Positions 28,453 through 36,789 of a stretch of 64,000 bases of DNA are shown one piece after another. A program made the position numbers and the translations under genes. The DNA comes from Brevundimonas pishanensis (GTDB taxonomy: Bacteria > Pseudomonadota > Alphaproteobacteria > Caulobacterales > Caulobacteraceae): positions 410,366 through 474,365 of the forward strand of contig NZ_JAJKBG010000003.1 in the NCBI RefSeq assembly GCF_022750635.1, in the 5' to 3' direction. Below the pieces are notes generated by a model. It saw only the letters and a list, made by a program, of their open reading frames with translations, did no database searches and was not told the DNA's origin. Each line of letters begins with the position of its first letter. The first letter of the stretch is position 1.

Positions 28453-30102
28453 ATGAAACGCGCACTGGCAGTGACAACAGCGATGATGGCTCTGACCGGA
28501 TGCGCGGGGGGCGGCAGCCCTGCGTGGGATTTCCTGCGGGGACACATCGCGGCGCGCTCAACCGTCCTTGAGAACTGGCAACCTTCCGATGACGCGGTCG
28601 CGCGCGGCGCGATGCAGTTTGCCTTCGGAGACTTTGGGGGGCTCAACTCCGATGCCATGGAAACGGTGGCCCTGCCTTGGAAGCTGACCTCGGCGGCGCT
28701 TGTGCTGCACCGCTCACCCGATGATGTGTCACCCGAGGCGCTGAAGCGGATCATGCAGGGATACGGTTTCCTCTATCCCCGGACGGTGGCGAACTGGCCT
28801 GCGAATGCAGGCGATGCACCGTTGCCCGAGGCGGCGATAGGCATCGTCCTTGGCACAGGCATGCGGTCTATTCCCAAAATCGAAGTGCAGATTGCCAGCA
28901 CCGGATGCGCGGCCTGTCATGCCGCACCGACCTATGACGCGCAGGGGAGGCCGCAGACGGACAAGATCTGGCTGGGCGCACCCAACCCCTCTCTCGATCT
29001 CGAGACCTATACGCAAGACATCTACAGCGCACTCGTCGCGGGCACGGCGGATGAGGAGCGTCTGATCGCCACCACCCGCCGCCTTTTCCCGACAATGACC
29101 GCGCGAGAGGAAAAGACGCTGCGAGACTTTGTCATGCCGCGCCTCAAGGCGCGTCTGGCGGATATCGCCAGATCGGGGGGCAGGCCCTTGCCCTTTAGTA
29201 ATGGCCATGCCGGCGTGACTAATGGTGTGGCAGCTCTGAAGCTTCAGCACGGACTCTTGGCTGGGCAGTCGGGGGTGAGCGAACGCGAGCGCGGGTTTAC
29301 CTCGGTGCCGCATCTTGCCGACCGCACCTTCCGCTACCGTCTGCTTTGGGACGGGGCCTATTCACCGCCTCAATATGCCCGGGAAGATTTACGCCTGACG
29401 ACCGGCGACATCACTGCCGATCACGTAGACGCCCTTGCGTCGATTACGTCCTATTTCACGGTCCCCACCATGGGCATGAGTGACCGCGCTGCCGTCGCCG
29501 CTATTCCCACTGTGCGCGAGGCCTTCGCGTTCGTGGGTACGGTGAGGCCACAGCCGTTCCCGGGCGCAATCGATACGGGCAAGGCGGAGCGTGGTGCCAG
29601 CCTGTTCGCGCGTAGCTGCTCGTCTTGTCACGGGACATATCAGGAGACGACCAATGGGATCCGTCTGGTCAGCTTTCCCAATGTGCTGAAGTCGGTCGGG
29701 ACGGACCCTGTTCGCGCGGAGGTTCTCGATGATGCCGCAGCAGACAGCATCAATCGCAGCCCTATCCGACATTATATCCGCGCCGAAAGCACAGGCCGTT
29801 ACGCGCCGCCGCCGCTGACCGGCATCTGGCAAAGCGCGCCCTATCTGCACAACGGTTCGGTACCTTCGCTGGCGGCATTGCTGGGGCTGGAAGAACGGCC
29901 AACAGTTTTCCAGACCGGCGGGCACGCGATGGATCTGGAAAAGGTCGGCGTGGCCTATCCCGCAGGCTATCAACCCTACAGTCGCCCTTCGCTGGTCGAT
30001 ACGCGTGAGCGTGGCTTGGGCAATGGCGGCCACACCCGCATGTTCGATGATCTAACCGACGACGATAGGCGCGATCTGTTAGAGTATCTCAAGCGACTCT
30101 AA
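28453..30102 (+). CDS. Di-haem c-type cytochrome lipoprotein (CcP/RoxA-like)
   Basis: A 549-residue exported protein. The signal MKRALAVTTAMMALTGC ends in a lipobox (Cys17), so it is probably anchored by lipid. Two haem c sites, CAACH (152-156) and CSSCH (389-393), divide it into two cytochrome domains. The C-terminal PPLTGIWQSAPYLHNGSVPS is the conserved block of bacterial di-haem cytochrome c peroxidases and of RoxA-type rubber oxygenases, with the YLHNGS histidine near the active haem. Peroxidase activity would match its position opposite a catalase gene; an oxygenase role on isoprenoid polymers is the alternative. The start at 28453 follows GGAAGG; open frame upstream has no signal peptide. 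Confidence 0.83.
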   Translation: MKRALAVTTAMMALTGCAGGGSPAWDFLRGHIAARSTVLENWQPSDDAVARGAMQFAFGDFGGLNSDAMETVALPWKLTSAALVLHRSPDDVSPEALKRIMQGYGFLYPRTVANWPANAGDAPLPEAAIGIVLGTGMRSIPKIEVQIASTGCAACHAAPTYDAQGRPQTDKIWLGAPNPSLDLETYTQDIYSALVAGTADEERLIATTRRLFPTMTAREEKTLRDFVMPRLKARLADIARSGGRPLPFSNGHAGVTNGVAALKLQHGLLAGQSGVSERERGFTSVPHLADRTFRYRLLWDGAYSPPQYAREDLRLTTGDITADHVDALASITSYFTVPTMGMSDRAAVAAIPTVREAFAFVGTVRPQPFPGAIDTGKAERGASLFARSCSSCHGTYQETTNGIRLVSFPNVLKSVGTDPVRAEVLDDAAADSINRSPIRHYIRAESTGRYAPPPLTGIWQSAPYLHNGSVPSLAALLGLEERPTVFQTGGHAMDLEKVGVAYPAGYQPYSRPSLVDTRERGLGNGGHTRMFDDLTDDDRRDLLEYLKRL

Positions 30103-30176
30103 AACGGGTCGTCAGGCGTGTCTGTGACGACAAGGTGCGCGCATTTCCTCGTAGCGTCGTCATTGAGACCCAAGCC

Positions 30177-30407
30177 ATGGCCGAGACCCCCGAGTTCGAC
30201 GAGCAGCCTGACTTCTCCGAGTTTCCAGAGCGCATCGCATATGCTGATCTGGACGATGAAGATCTGGCCGAGAGCATGGCGGAGATCGAGAACTTGATCA
30301 AAATCAGCGGCGTAAGTGCTGATGACAGCTTCGCCAAGGGGCTGCAAAGCTCGATTGATCGCATGGCCGAGGAACTCGCCGGTCGCAAGGTGCGCTGCGC
30401 CGACTAG
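30177..30407 (+). CDS. Small acidic protein of unknown function
   Basis: A 76-residue frame starting at ATG 30177 (an in-frame GTG-type start at 30135 is possible). The product is strongly acidic in the first half (EFDEQPDFSEFPERIAYADL) and has a helical, amphipathic second half. No family is recognised. The stop codon overlaps the end of the convergent nitroreductase gene by 4 bases. The opposite strand also has open frames here, so it is only moderately supported. Confidence 0.5.
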   Translation: MAETPEFDEQPDFSEFPERIAYADLDDEDLAESMAEIENLIKISGVSADDSFAKGLQSSIDRMAEELAGRKVRCAD

Positions 30408-31375
30408 GCCAGTATCACCTCGTCCAGCGGCAGGCGGGCAGGCGGCGGCAGTTTGCGGGCGTCCACTATGCCTGCGCGCAAGACCGTGACCACGCGCTGG
30501 TGCGGGGTGAGGTTCAGTCGCTGCGACATCTCGGTAGCGGCCTGTTCATCGTCGCCCAGAATAGTCAGAGGCGAGGCTGCAAGACCAAGCGCCGTCATTT
30601 CCAGCCATAGACGGTGCCAGTCGCGGCCCGTCTGGAAGGGGTCGGCGTCACGGTCCTGGACAAACGCGACCAAGGCCGAGGCCGTTTTGGTCACGCCTGC
30701 CTCGGCTGTCAGAGACGCCGCGAGCTGAAGCTTGTCCAGTATCTCGAACGTTGGATATTGCATCACCATGCCCGCAGCGATTGCGAGCGGTGCGCTCATT
30801 TCCATAGCTCGCGCGTTGAGCCCGTCCCTCGCATAGTTCGGGTCGAGTTTGGTCAGGCGCATCCAGGACGTCAGTTCTTGGCGATAGGCGCGGTCGCGAT
30901 AGAAGCGCATCGTCGCTGTATCGGCCTGATCGGCGATGGCGGCGATATCATCGCCACGGGTAATCAGTCTGACATCGGCACGGGAAGCCAGGGATTGGGC
31001 TTTCTCTCGTGCCTCGTCTTTGCGCCGGGCGTCAAACCTGCCCCGATACGTCCGACGTTTGGTGAGCACAGCCGCTAATGGGTCGGGGTCGCACTGACCG
31101 TCGACGACTAGCCGAGCAGCTTCGGTTTCGGTGGCCGCGCGGCTGAGTTTGATGCCGTGCTTGCTCGCAGCGATCACCATGCCCTCAAATGCCGCGCCTA
31201 GGCTTGTCGTGACGTCGCGGCCGGACGGATCGCCCCACGGAAGCGTTCGTTCCGGATGGGTGAGCATCGCAATGGTCGTTGCATCCACTAGACGCCAAAG
31301 GGTGGGTTGGATGTTGTGGACGTTGGGCGACAGGGCAGCCTCGGCCACCAGCTCGCGGAATAGTTCGGGCGTCAT
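30404..31375 (-). CDS. Acg-type nitroreductase-family protein
   Basis: A 323-residue protein of the nitroreductase superfamily, Acg-like branch. The opening LVAEAALSPNVHNIQPTLWR carries the FMN-region SxxNxQPW-like motif, and RRTYRGRFDARR and WHRLWLEMTALGLAASPLT are typical of Acg and Rv3127-type proteins. These bind flavin but often lack ordinary nitroreductase activity and have been proposed to store or sequester FMN. It is the last gene of the five-gene operon and overlaps the preceding gene by ATGA. In Mycobacterium tuberculosis Rv1355c a ThiF domain and a nitroreductase domain are fused (from memory), so the pairing with the E1-like gene is meaningful. Confidence 0.85.
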   Translation of the reverse strand: MTPELFRELVAEAALSPNVHNIQPTLWRLVDATTIAMLTHPERTLPWGDPSGRDVTTSLGAAFEGMVIAASKHGIKLSRAATETEAARLVVDGQCDPDPLAAVLTKRRTYRGRFDARRKDEAREKAQSLASRADVRLITRGDDIAAIADQADTATMRFYRDRAYRQELTSWMRLTKLDPNYARDGLNARAMEMSAPLAIAAGMVMQYPTFEILDKLQLAASLTAEAGVTKTASALVAFVQDRDADPFQTGRDWHRLWLEMTALGLAASPLTILGDDEQAATEMSQRLNLTPHQRVVTVLRAGIVDARKLPPPARLPLDEVILA

Positions 31376-32484
31376 GCCACGGCCTTATAAAACAGGTGGG
31401 TGCGGTGCAGGCGCTCGGCCCCGATGCGGTTGACATAGGAGAGGCTGGGCCCGTTCACATCGCCAATCCATGTGCCGCCGCAATACTGGTAGCGACCCTT
31501 CTTCAGCGCGGCTACGACACGGTGAAGCATGGCCGCATTGACGCCCTTGCCGTGATGTTCGGGGCGCACCGAATAGAGGATGATGACAGCGCGTTTTGGC
31601 GCGAACAGGCCCCGCAGCCACGACCAGACCATGCGCAATCCATAGCGGGCACCAGCATGGCGCACGAACAGATTTAAGTCGGGAATACAGATCACTACGC
31701 CTGCCGGTTCACCTTTATAATGAATGATGGCGGACAGGGTGGGGTCCATCACCCACATCATTTCTCCAGCCTGAAACTGGAATTCCTCGGCGGTCAGCGG
31801 CACGAACATCGGGTTCTTGTCGAAGCCTGCGTTCAGGCACAGGCGGCCTTCCTCCATCCGCACTTTGAAGTCGCGACGGGTGATGGGGGCAAAGCTCCAG
31901 TCGGGCGAGTTCAGAATGTCGCGGGTACCGCCGCGCAGCAGTCTTTCCTCGTCAACATCGCCGGGGCGGAAGCCCCAGGTCATCATCGGGAACTGCGCGG
32001 TGAAGCCAAGCCGCTCGAGGTGCTTGGGCAGCCATGGCGGGTTCCACATCATGTCGGTGGTGGGGGCGTGCTCGAACCCTTCGGTGACCATCCCGACCAT
32101 CTGCATGGCGGTCAGGTTGAAGGGGCCGACGATCTCGGTGTCACCATGGCGCTTGGCGAAGTCGGTGATGGCCGAGAATAGCAGATCTATGGCCTCGGCG
32201 TCGTCTGCGGCGTCGAAATAGCCAAAGCATGTGCGGGCCCAGCCATGCCGCTGGTTCGACTGTAGATGGCGGTGCGCCGTCGCGCGTGCGACAGGTTGGC
32301 CATCGCGTTTGACGACGTAATATTCCAGCGACCCGCCCGACTTGAGCATCGGATTTTTCTTGGGGTCTAGGTACTTTTTCAGGTCCGATCGCATGGGCGA
32401 GACATAGGGACTGTCGGAGGGGTAAACCTCGAACGGCACACGGAAAAAGGCATTGAAATCAGCCTTTACCAACTCAAGGCTCAT
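31372..32484 (-). CDS. Two-lobed GNAT-like acyltransferase family protein
   Basis: A 370-residue soluble protein. The opening VPFEVYPSDSPYVSPMRSDL and YLDPKKNPML follow a conserved bacterial family usually annotated as GNAT-like or hypothetical. The C-terminal YSVRPEHHGKGVNAAMLHRV contains the RxxGxG/A-type acyl-CoA loop of GNAT enzymes, suggesting two GNAT folds in tandem, the first degenerate. The ATG at 32484 overlaps the previous stop. An amino- or lipid-acyltransferase role is inferred from the fold only. The protein lies between the membrane protein and the nitroreductase in the operon. Confidence 0.7.
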   Translation of the reverse strand: MSLELVKADFNAFFRVPFEVYPSDSPYVSPMRSDLKKYLDPKKNPMLKSGGSLEYYVVKRDGQPVARATAHRHLQSNQRHGWARTCFGYFDAADDAEAIDLLFSAITDFAKRHGDTEIVGPFNLTAMQMVGMVTEGFEHAPTTDMMWNPPWLPKHLERLGFTAQFPMMTWGFRPGDVDEERLLRGGTRDILNSPDWSFAPITRRDFKVRMEEGRLCLNAGFDKNPMFVPLTAEEFQFQAGEMMWVMDPTLSAIIHYKGEPAGVVICIPDLNLFVRHAGARYGLRMVWSWLRGLFAPKRAVIILYSVRPEHHGKGVNAAMLHRVVAALKKGRYQYCGGTWIGDVNGPSLSYVNRIGAERLHRTHLFYKAVA

Positions 32485-33686
32485 GCGATGTCTCCGGTTT
32501 CGCGTGCAGCCAGCAGGGCGGCGGTTTTCTGGAACAGGGCCATGGCCCGCTCGTCCTCGTCCAGCAGGGCAGAGCCGCCGAGCGCGACAAGGCCGATCCG
32601 CACGGGCCGATCTCCGATCAGGATGGCGTGGGTCGAGTTGTGCCGCAGCAAAAGATCGCGAAGCTGCTCGCGGGCATCGGCCAACGGGTGATCTTCCCAA
32701 AGGCTGGACAGGTGGACAACCGGCTTGCCCTCGAAGGCGGCAGGCAGCAGGGCGGGATCATAGTCCGACAGGTCGTGGCCCTCGGTGAGAATCAGGCCCT
32801 CAAGCGGGGCGACGCGTGCGGCGTCGGCGATGAAGCCCGAGAGGGAGGTGGTGTCGGCATTGGCCAGGGCCTGATCGAACAGGCGGCGTTGCTGGTCATT
32901 TCCGCCCGAGCGCAGGCGCAGCAGCACCGACAGGGCCAGCAGGGCGGCGATGGTCACGGCCAGCACCGATCCGGCTTCCAGCCAGGTTTCCGGGCGGTCC
33001 AGCAGCATCAGCGCCCCGGCCAGAAGGATGGCTGTCAGGAAGGTGAGCGACAGTTCCTTGATCGTATCCAGCCAGCCTTTGGGCGCATTGGCCCCCGCAG
33101 CCGCCGCATAGGCCAGACCCAGCATGCCCAGCGCCGACAGGCCGATGGGCGAGCCGATGTGGAAATCCGTCAGCGCCAGCAGTCCCGTCGCCAGCAGTGC
33201 GCGAGCATAGGCGTTGAGGGTCGAGTTCTCCATCGGCGACAGGCTTTCGCGACGGCGGAAAACGATGAACCCCAGCACGATCAGAAGTGCGCAGGGCACA
33301 TAGATGGCCAGGCTGAAGGCCGGCTCGATCCCGCTACCGGCCAGCAGGGCGGCGAGGATGCCGAGAATGGTGCCGCCGCCGATGATGATCTTCACCCACA
33401 GGGGGGCATGACGGCGCAGCAGGATTTCCGAGAGCAGCAGGGCGGCGGTCGGCAGGGCGCAGGCAAGAACGAGCGTCAGGGCGCCGAAAGCTCCGATCCC
33501 TGTTGCCATGGACAGGGTGCGGCACAGATAGAACAGGCCCGACAGGCCGAACACCACCAACAGAACGTTCTGGACGGTCGAACGGCGCGCCCGTCGCCAC
33601 AGCACCAGCGCAACCGCCAGTGCACCCATGGCCCCGAAGCCATCGACCAGCATCCGCGTGGTATCGGCCAGTGACAGGTCCATCAT
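32481..33686 (-). CDS. Multi-TM membrane protein with C-terminal GAF-like domain
   Basis: A 401-residue protein with about eight hydrophobic helices in residues 10-255 and a soluble C-terminal region (about 260-401). The tail shows alternating helix/strand segments such as LEGLILTEGHDLSDYDPALL and HAILIGDRPVRIGLVALGG, resembling a GAF-type sensor domain. There is no kinase or cyclase domain after it. The ATG at 33684-33686 overlaps the E1-like stop by ATGA; an earlier start would run into the E1 gene. It may sense or transduce a signal, or anchor the E1/acyltransferase module at the membrane. No known family is recognised with confidence. Confidence 0.7.
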   Translation of the reverse strand: MMDLSLADTTRMLVDGFGAMGALAVALVLWRRARRSTVQNVLLVVFGLSGLFYLCRTLSMATGIGAFGALTLVLACALPTAALLLSEILLRRHAPLWVKIIIGGGTILGILAALLAGSGIEPAFSLAIYVPCALLIVLGFIVFRRRESLSPMENSTLNAYARALLATGLLALTDFHIGSPIGLSALGMLGLAYAAAAGANAPKGWLDTIKELSLTFLTAILLAGALMLLDRPETWLEAGSVLAVTIAALLALSVLLRLRSGGNDQQRRLFDQALANADTTSLSGFIADAARVAPLEGLILTEGHDLSDYDPALLPAAFEGKPVVHLSSLWEDHPLADAREQLRDLLLRHNSTHAILIGDRPVRIGLVALGGSALLDEDERAMALFQKTAALLAARETGDIA

Positions 33687-34555
33687 CCGGCCAGCAGTTT
33701 CTGCATGAAGCGACGCACGACGATGGCCTTCAGTGCACCGATGGGCGCGGGCAGGGGGCGCTCGCATTTGGCGTCGCGGGTGTTCATGAACCAGCCACGA
33801 TAGTCAGTCTTGGTCTTGCGACCCATCAGAAGGGCCAGCGCCTCACCGGCCATTAAACAGCCGGCAGTGGTGACCATCGGAGCAAAGCTCATGCGCTTGC
33901 GCTTGCCTGCGGCCATTTCGGCGGCGGCGGTCAGATCGACATGGGTGTGGCTGCTGGAGTGGGTCATCACCCATTCCAGCTCCTTCATGAAACAGTCGGC
34001 GGCCTGTTCCTCGGTGATGGCTTTCCAGTCCACGCCCTTGATCGGATAGCCGAGGCGTTCTTCGGGACGTGGGTCGGACGGGCGCACCACGATGACCGAT
34101 GGCAGGGGCGAGGCATAGGCATCGATCACGGTTGCGCCGTGCTGCCTGGCCTTGCGGTACAGTTGGGCGGTGGCGGGGATGTCATCGCAGCCGTTGATGA
34201 TGACGCTGTATTCGGCGCACAGCTCGTCCAGCCTGTCGGTCCATTCCGCGCCCAGAACGGTCAGCTCCAGATTCGAGTTGATGCGCTTCAGACCCTCGGC
34301 GGTGACCTCGGCCTTGGGGCGATCGACGGTGTCGGTAAAGGCGAAGAGTTGTCGATTAAGGTTTGAAATCTCGAAAGTATCGAGGTCCGCAATGGCTATC
34401 TTGCCTACGCCCGCACGCACCAGCATCTGTACCGCCGCGCCGCCCATGCCGCCCACGCCAGCCACGAAAACGGCCCCGTCTTTCAAGCGCTGCTGCTCGG
34501 CCTCGGTGATGAAGCCGATGTTGCGGGTAGTCATCTCGGAATAGAAGTCGGTCAT
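33683..34555 (-). CDS. ThiF/E1-like adenylyltransferase
   Basis: A 290-residue E1-superfamily protein. It keeps the adenylating residues: GVGGMGG (33-39), Asp57, Asn67-Arg68, Lys81 and Asp124-Asp125 (NGCDDI). It lacks the paired CxxC zinc motifs of ThiF and MoeB and no rhodanese domain follows. No ubiquitin-like protein or ThiS/MoaD gene is nearby. A middle segment (TEEQAADCFMKELEW) has a cysteine that could serve as the thioester site, but this is only a guess. It would activate a carboxylate, possibly a protein or peptide C-terminus or a small acid, by AMP transfer. Overlaps at both ends show tight coupling with the GNAT and membrane genes. Confidence 0.82.
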   Translation of the reverse strand: MTDFYSEMTTRNIGFITEAEQQRLKDGAVFVAGVGGMGGAAVQMLVRAGVGKIAIADLDTFEISNLNRQLFAFTDTVDRPKAEVTAEGLKRINSNLELTVLGAEWTDRLDELCAEYSVIINGCDDIPATAQLYRKARQHGATVIDAYASPLPSVIVVRPSDPRPEERLGYPIKGVDWKAITEEQAADCFMKELEWVMTHSSSHTHVDLTAAAEMAAGKRKRMSFAPMVTTAGCLMAGEALALLMGRKTKTDYRGWFMNTRDAKCERPLPAPIGALKAIVVRRFMQKLLAG

Positions 34556-35484
34556 CGGCTCATCTTTGCAGGTCGCAGCACGCCCCAGGCGCGGTTCGGC
34601 GACAGCCAGTGGATCACGGGGAGAAGCGCCATGCGCGCGCCCATCAGCAGCACAAGGCCCGTCAGCCCCACGGCGGTCGTCGGCGGGGCGACCTTGCGCA
34701 GGTATTGGCCCGCAGCGGCCATGTCGATGCGGCCGATCTGTATCAGGTCGTCGCCGCGGTCATAGTCCAACTGCTGCTGGCAGAAGTCGTTGTACTTTTG
34801 CTGGCGGTGCGGGGTGGCCTCGGCAAAGGACTTCTTCAGCGCGTCACTGCCGCCGGTATAGGCGTTGGTGATAACGAAGCGGCCTTCGTCAAAGCCCGCA
34901 TCCTCGCCCACGCCAAAGGCGGCGCGGTGGCGGGCCATGATCTGGCGGCCGAGCGAGAGATGTTCGAAGCTACGCCGCGCATCGGGGCGGGGTGATGGAA
35001 AGACGTTTGAGAAAGTCTCGGCCACCATGCCTGCTACGGCGGGCACCTGTGTGACGTTGGAAATCCACATCGGGCGGCCCTGTCCGGTGAGGAACATCAG
35101 CACGCAGGTCAGGCCATATAGGGTTGCCGACAGGCCGCGCCCGCGAGCCGTCGGGTCCACCATGACGAGGCCAAGGTGCATGACCTGTGTCGGGCGATTG
35201 GCCAGCTCGACGTCCAGCAGCGACAGGACGTTGAACGCAACGGGGCGTCGAGGACCTTTAGGTTTTTCAGACTGATAGACGACTGTGATGACGCAGTTGT
35301 TTAGCCGATCGGCATCGCCACCGAGCACGCCGTACTCCAGATCCTCGCCCTTGAGTGTCAGGCTGGCGATGGCGCGCATGTCCGCGACGAGAGCCGTTGT
35401 TTGGTCTGCTGTCAGCGCCATGCCGGGACGTACGACAATACGCGTCCACATGCTGCGACCGGATCGCCACGTCAGATTGATCAT
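34552..35484 (-). CDS. GNAT-family acyltransferase with C-terminal hydrophobic helix
   Basis: A 310-residue protein. The central GLVMVDPTARGRGLSATLYG is a clear GNAT acetyl-CoA-binding loop (RGRGLS). Near residues 270-300 the sequence turns hydrophobic (TAVGLTGLVLLMGARMALLP), suggesting membrane attachment by one or two helices. The ATG at 35484 follows GGGGGAG by 12 bases; a TTG at 35508 could extend it by eight residues. It is the first gene of the E1-like operon. The substrate is not known. Confidence 0.75.
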   Translation of the reverse strand: MINLTWRSGRSMWTRIVVRPGMALTADQTTALVADMRAIASLTLKGEDLEYGVLGGDADRLNNCVITVVYQSEKPKGPRRPVAFNVLSLLDVELANRPTQVMHLGLVMVDPTARGRGLSATLYGLTCVLMFLTGQGRPMWISNVTQVPAVAGMVAETFSNVFPSPRPDARRSFEHLSLGRQIMARHRAAFGVGEDAGFDEGRFVITNAYTGGSDALKKSFAEATPHRQQKYNDFCQQQLDYDRGDDLIQIGRIDMAAAGQYLRKVAPPTTAVGLTGLVLLMGARMALLPVIHWLSPNRAWGVLRPAKMSR

Positions 35485-35571
35485 CGGGTCCGGCGACTCC
35501 CCCGCCAAAAACTACACCCAAGGGTGCCCACCGAGGCGGGGGGAGGTCAAGCGGAGGGATATGTCGCGGCG

Positions 35572-35877
35572 TTAGTTGCCTCTGCGGCGGCGGGTTTCCC
35601 AACCCTTCTTGGCGGCAGCTGAACGATCGGCCTTTGTGCGCGAGGCTGATGCCTGCCCACCCTTCTTCCCGCCCTTTTTCGCTGCGGGATGGCCCGTGGA
35701 CTTGCCGCGTCCGGAACCGCCGGGGTTCTTGCCGCCGCCATCGTCTTTATTGACGGTGGCCCAGGCGCGCGCTTCGGCTTCCTTCTTGGACACGCCACGT
35801 GACTCATAGCTTTCGGCGATATGGTCTGCCTTGCGTTCCTGTTTGTCGGTGTATTTGGATTTCTCTCCGCGGGGCAT
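35572..35877 (-). CDS. Small basic protein annotated in relatives as plasmid stabilisation-like
   Basis: A 101-residue Lys/Gly/Ala-rich protein. The first 50 residues (KSKYTDKQERKADHIAESYE, then VSKKEAEARAWATVNKDDGG) are conserved in many alphaproteobacteria under the name plasmid stabilisation protein, a label that rests on weak evidence. The second half is repetitive and basic, resembling histone-like or KGG/stress proteins. It is likely cytosolic or nucleoid-bound. It starts 7 bases after GAGGAGG-like sequence and ends 88 bases before the E1 operon's first gene. Confidence 0.7.
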   Translation of the reverse strand: MPRGEKSKYTDKQERKADHIAESYESRGVSKKEAEARAWATVNKDDGGGKNPGGSGRGKSTGHPAAKKGGKKGGQASASRTKADRSAAAKKGWETRRRRGN

Positions 35878-35967
35878 GGCGGTCCTCCTCTGCGGAGAAA
35901 GTGACCGAAGGGCAAAGCCTGTTCCGTGCGTCGCATAGGATACACAGACGGACTTGCCACAGCGGGA

Positions 35968-36684
35968 TCAGGTCGCGGCGGTCGGACGGACCACGATGTC
36001 GTTGACGTCAACGTCATCCGGTTGGTCGATGGCATAGCGCACAGCACGCGCGATGGCGGCGGGTTTCAGAGCCGTCTGGCGGAACAGGCGCATGGCCTCG
36101 ATGGCTTCCGGATCGGTGATGTGCTCGGCCAGTTCGCTCTCCACGACACCGGGATAGATGCAGGAAATGCGCAGGTTGCTGTGCTCCTGACGCAGGCCTT
36201 CGCAGATGGCATGAACGGCATACTTGGTCGCGCAATAGACGGTGGCCATCGGGAATACGTGCAGCGACGCAATCGAGGCGATGTTGATGATCTGCCCCTT
36301 ACCGGCGGTGACCATTTCCGGCAGGACGGCAGCCACGCCGTTCAGAACCCCGCGAATGTTCACGTCGATCATGCGGTCCCATTCGTCGAACTTGAGCGCA
36401 TCGACGCGAGACAGGGGCATAAGGCCTGCATTGTTGACGATCACGTCCACTGCACCGAAACGGGCGCGTGCGGCATTCGCAAAGCGGCGCATAGCGTCGC
36501 GGTCGGTCACATCGACCGGATGCACCAGAACTTCACCCGGCAGGCTGGCGGCTAGTTGTTCCAGACGGTCGGCACGACGGGCACCGAGAACCACCTTGGC
36601 ACCCGCTTCGCTTAGTTCTTGGGCGATGGCCGCACCGATGCCGCTGGAGGCACCAGTGATGAGGACGACCTTGTTCTTGATCAT
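35968..36684 (-). CDS. Short-chain dehydrogenase/reductase
   Basis: A 238-residue classical SDR with TGASSGIGAAIAQEL near residue 10, NNAGL near 85, and the YxxxK pair in VYCATKYAVHA. Many relatives are annotated as NADP-dependent 3-hydroxy acid or sorbose-type dehydrogenases. It is divergent from a LysR gene across 105 bases, the usual arrangement for control of one gene by its LysR neighbour. Confidence 0.88.
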   Translation of the reverse strand: MIKNKVVLITGASSGIGAAIAQELSEAGAKVVLGARRADRLEQLAASLPGEVLVHPVDVTDRDAMRRFANAARARFGAVDVIVNNAGLMPLSRVDALKFDEWDRMIDVNIRGVLNGVAAVLPEMVTAGKGQIINIASIASLHVFPMATVYCATKYAVHAICEGLRQEHSNLRISCIYPGVVESELAEHITDPEAIEAMRLFRQTALKPAAIARAVRYAIDQPDDVDVNDIVVRPTAAT

Positions 36685-36789
36685 GAGCTTTTCCTTCCAA
36701 AGCTTGATTGCGATGGGCGGAAGCTAGACGGCGGATCGTGGTTCGATTAGACGGCTAGTTCTGATCGGATTGCGTAGCTAGGCTAACCA

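Noticed and set aside
33683..34555. Molybdopterin or thiazole synthesis enzyme (MoeB/ThiF)
   Set aside because: The CxxC zinc motifs are missing and no moa, moe or thi gene is nearby, so a role in those pathways is not supported.
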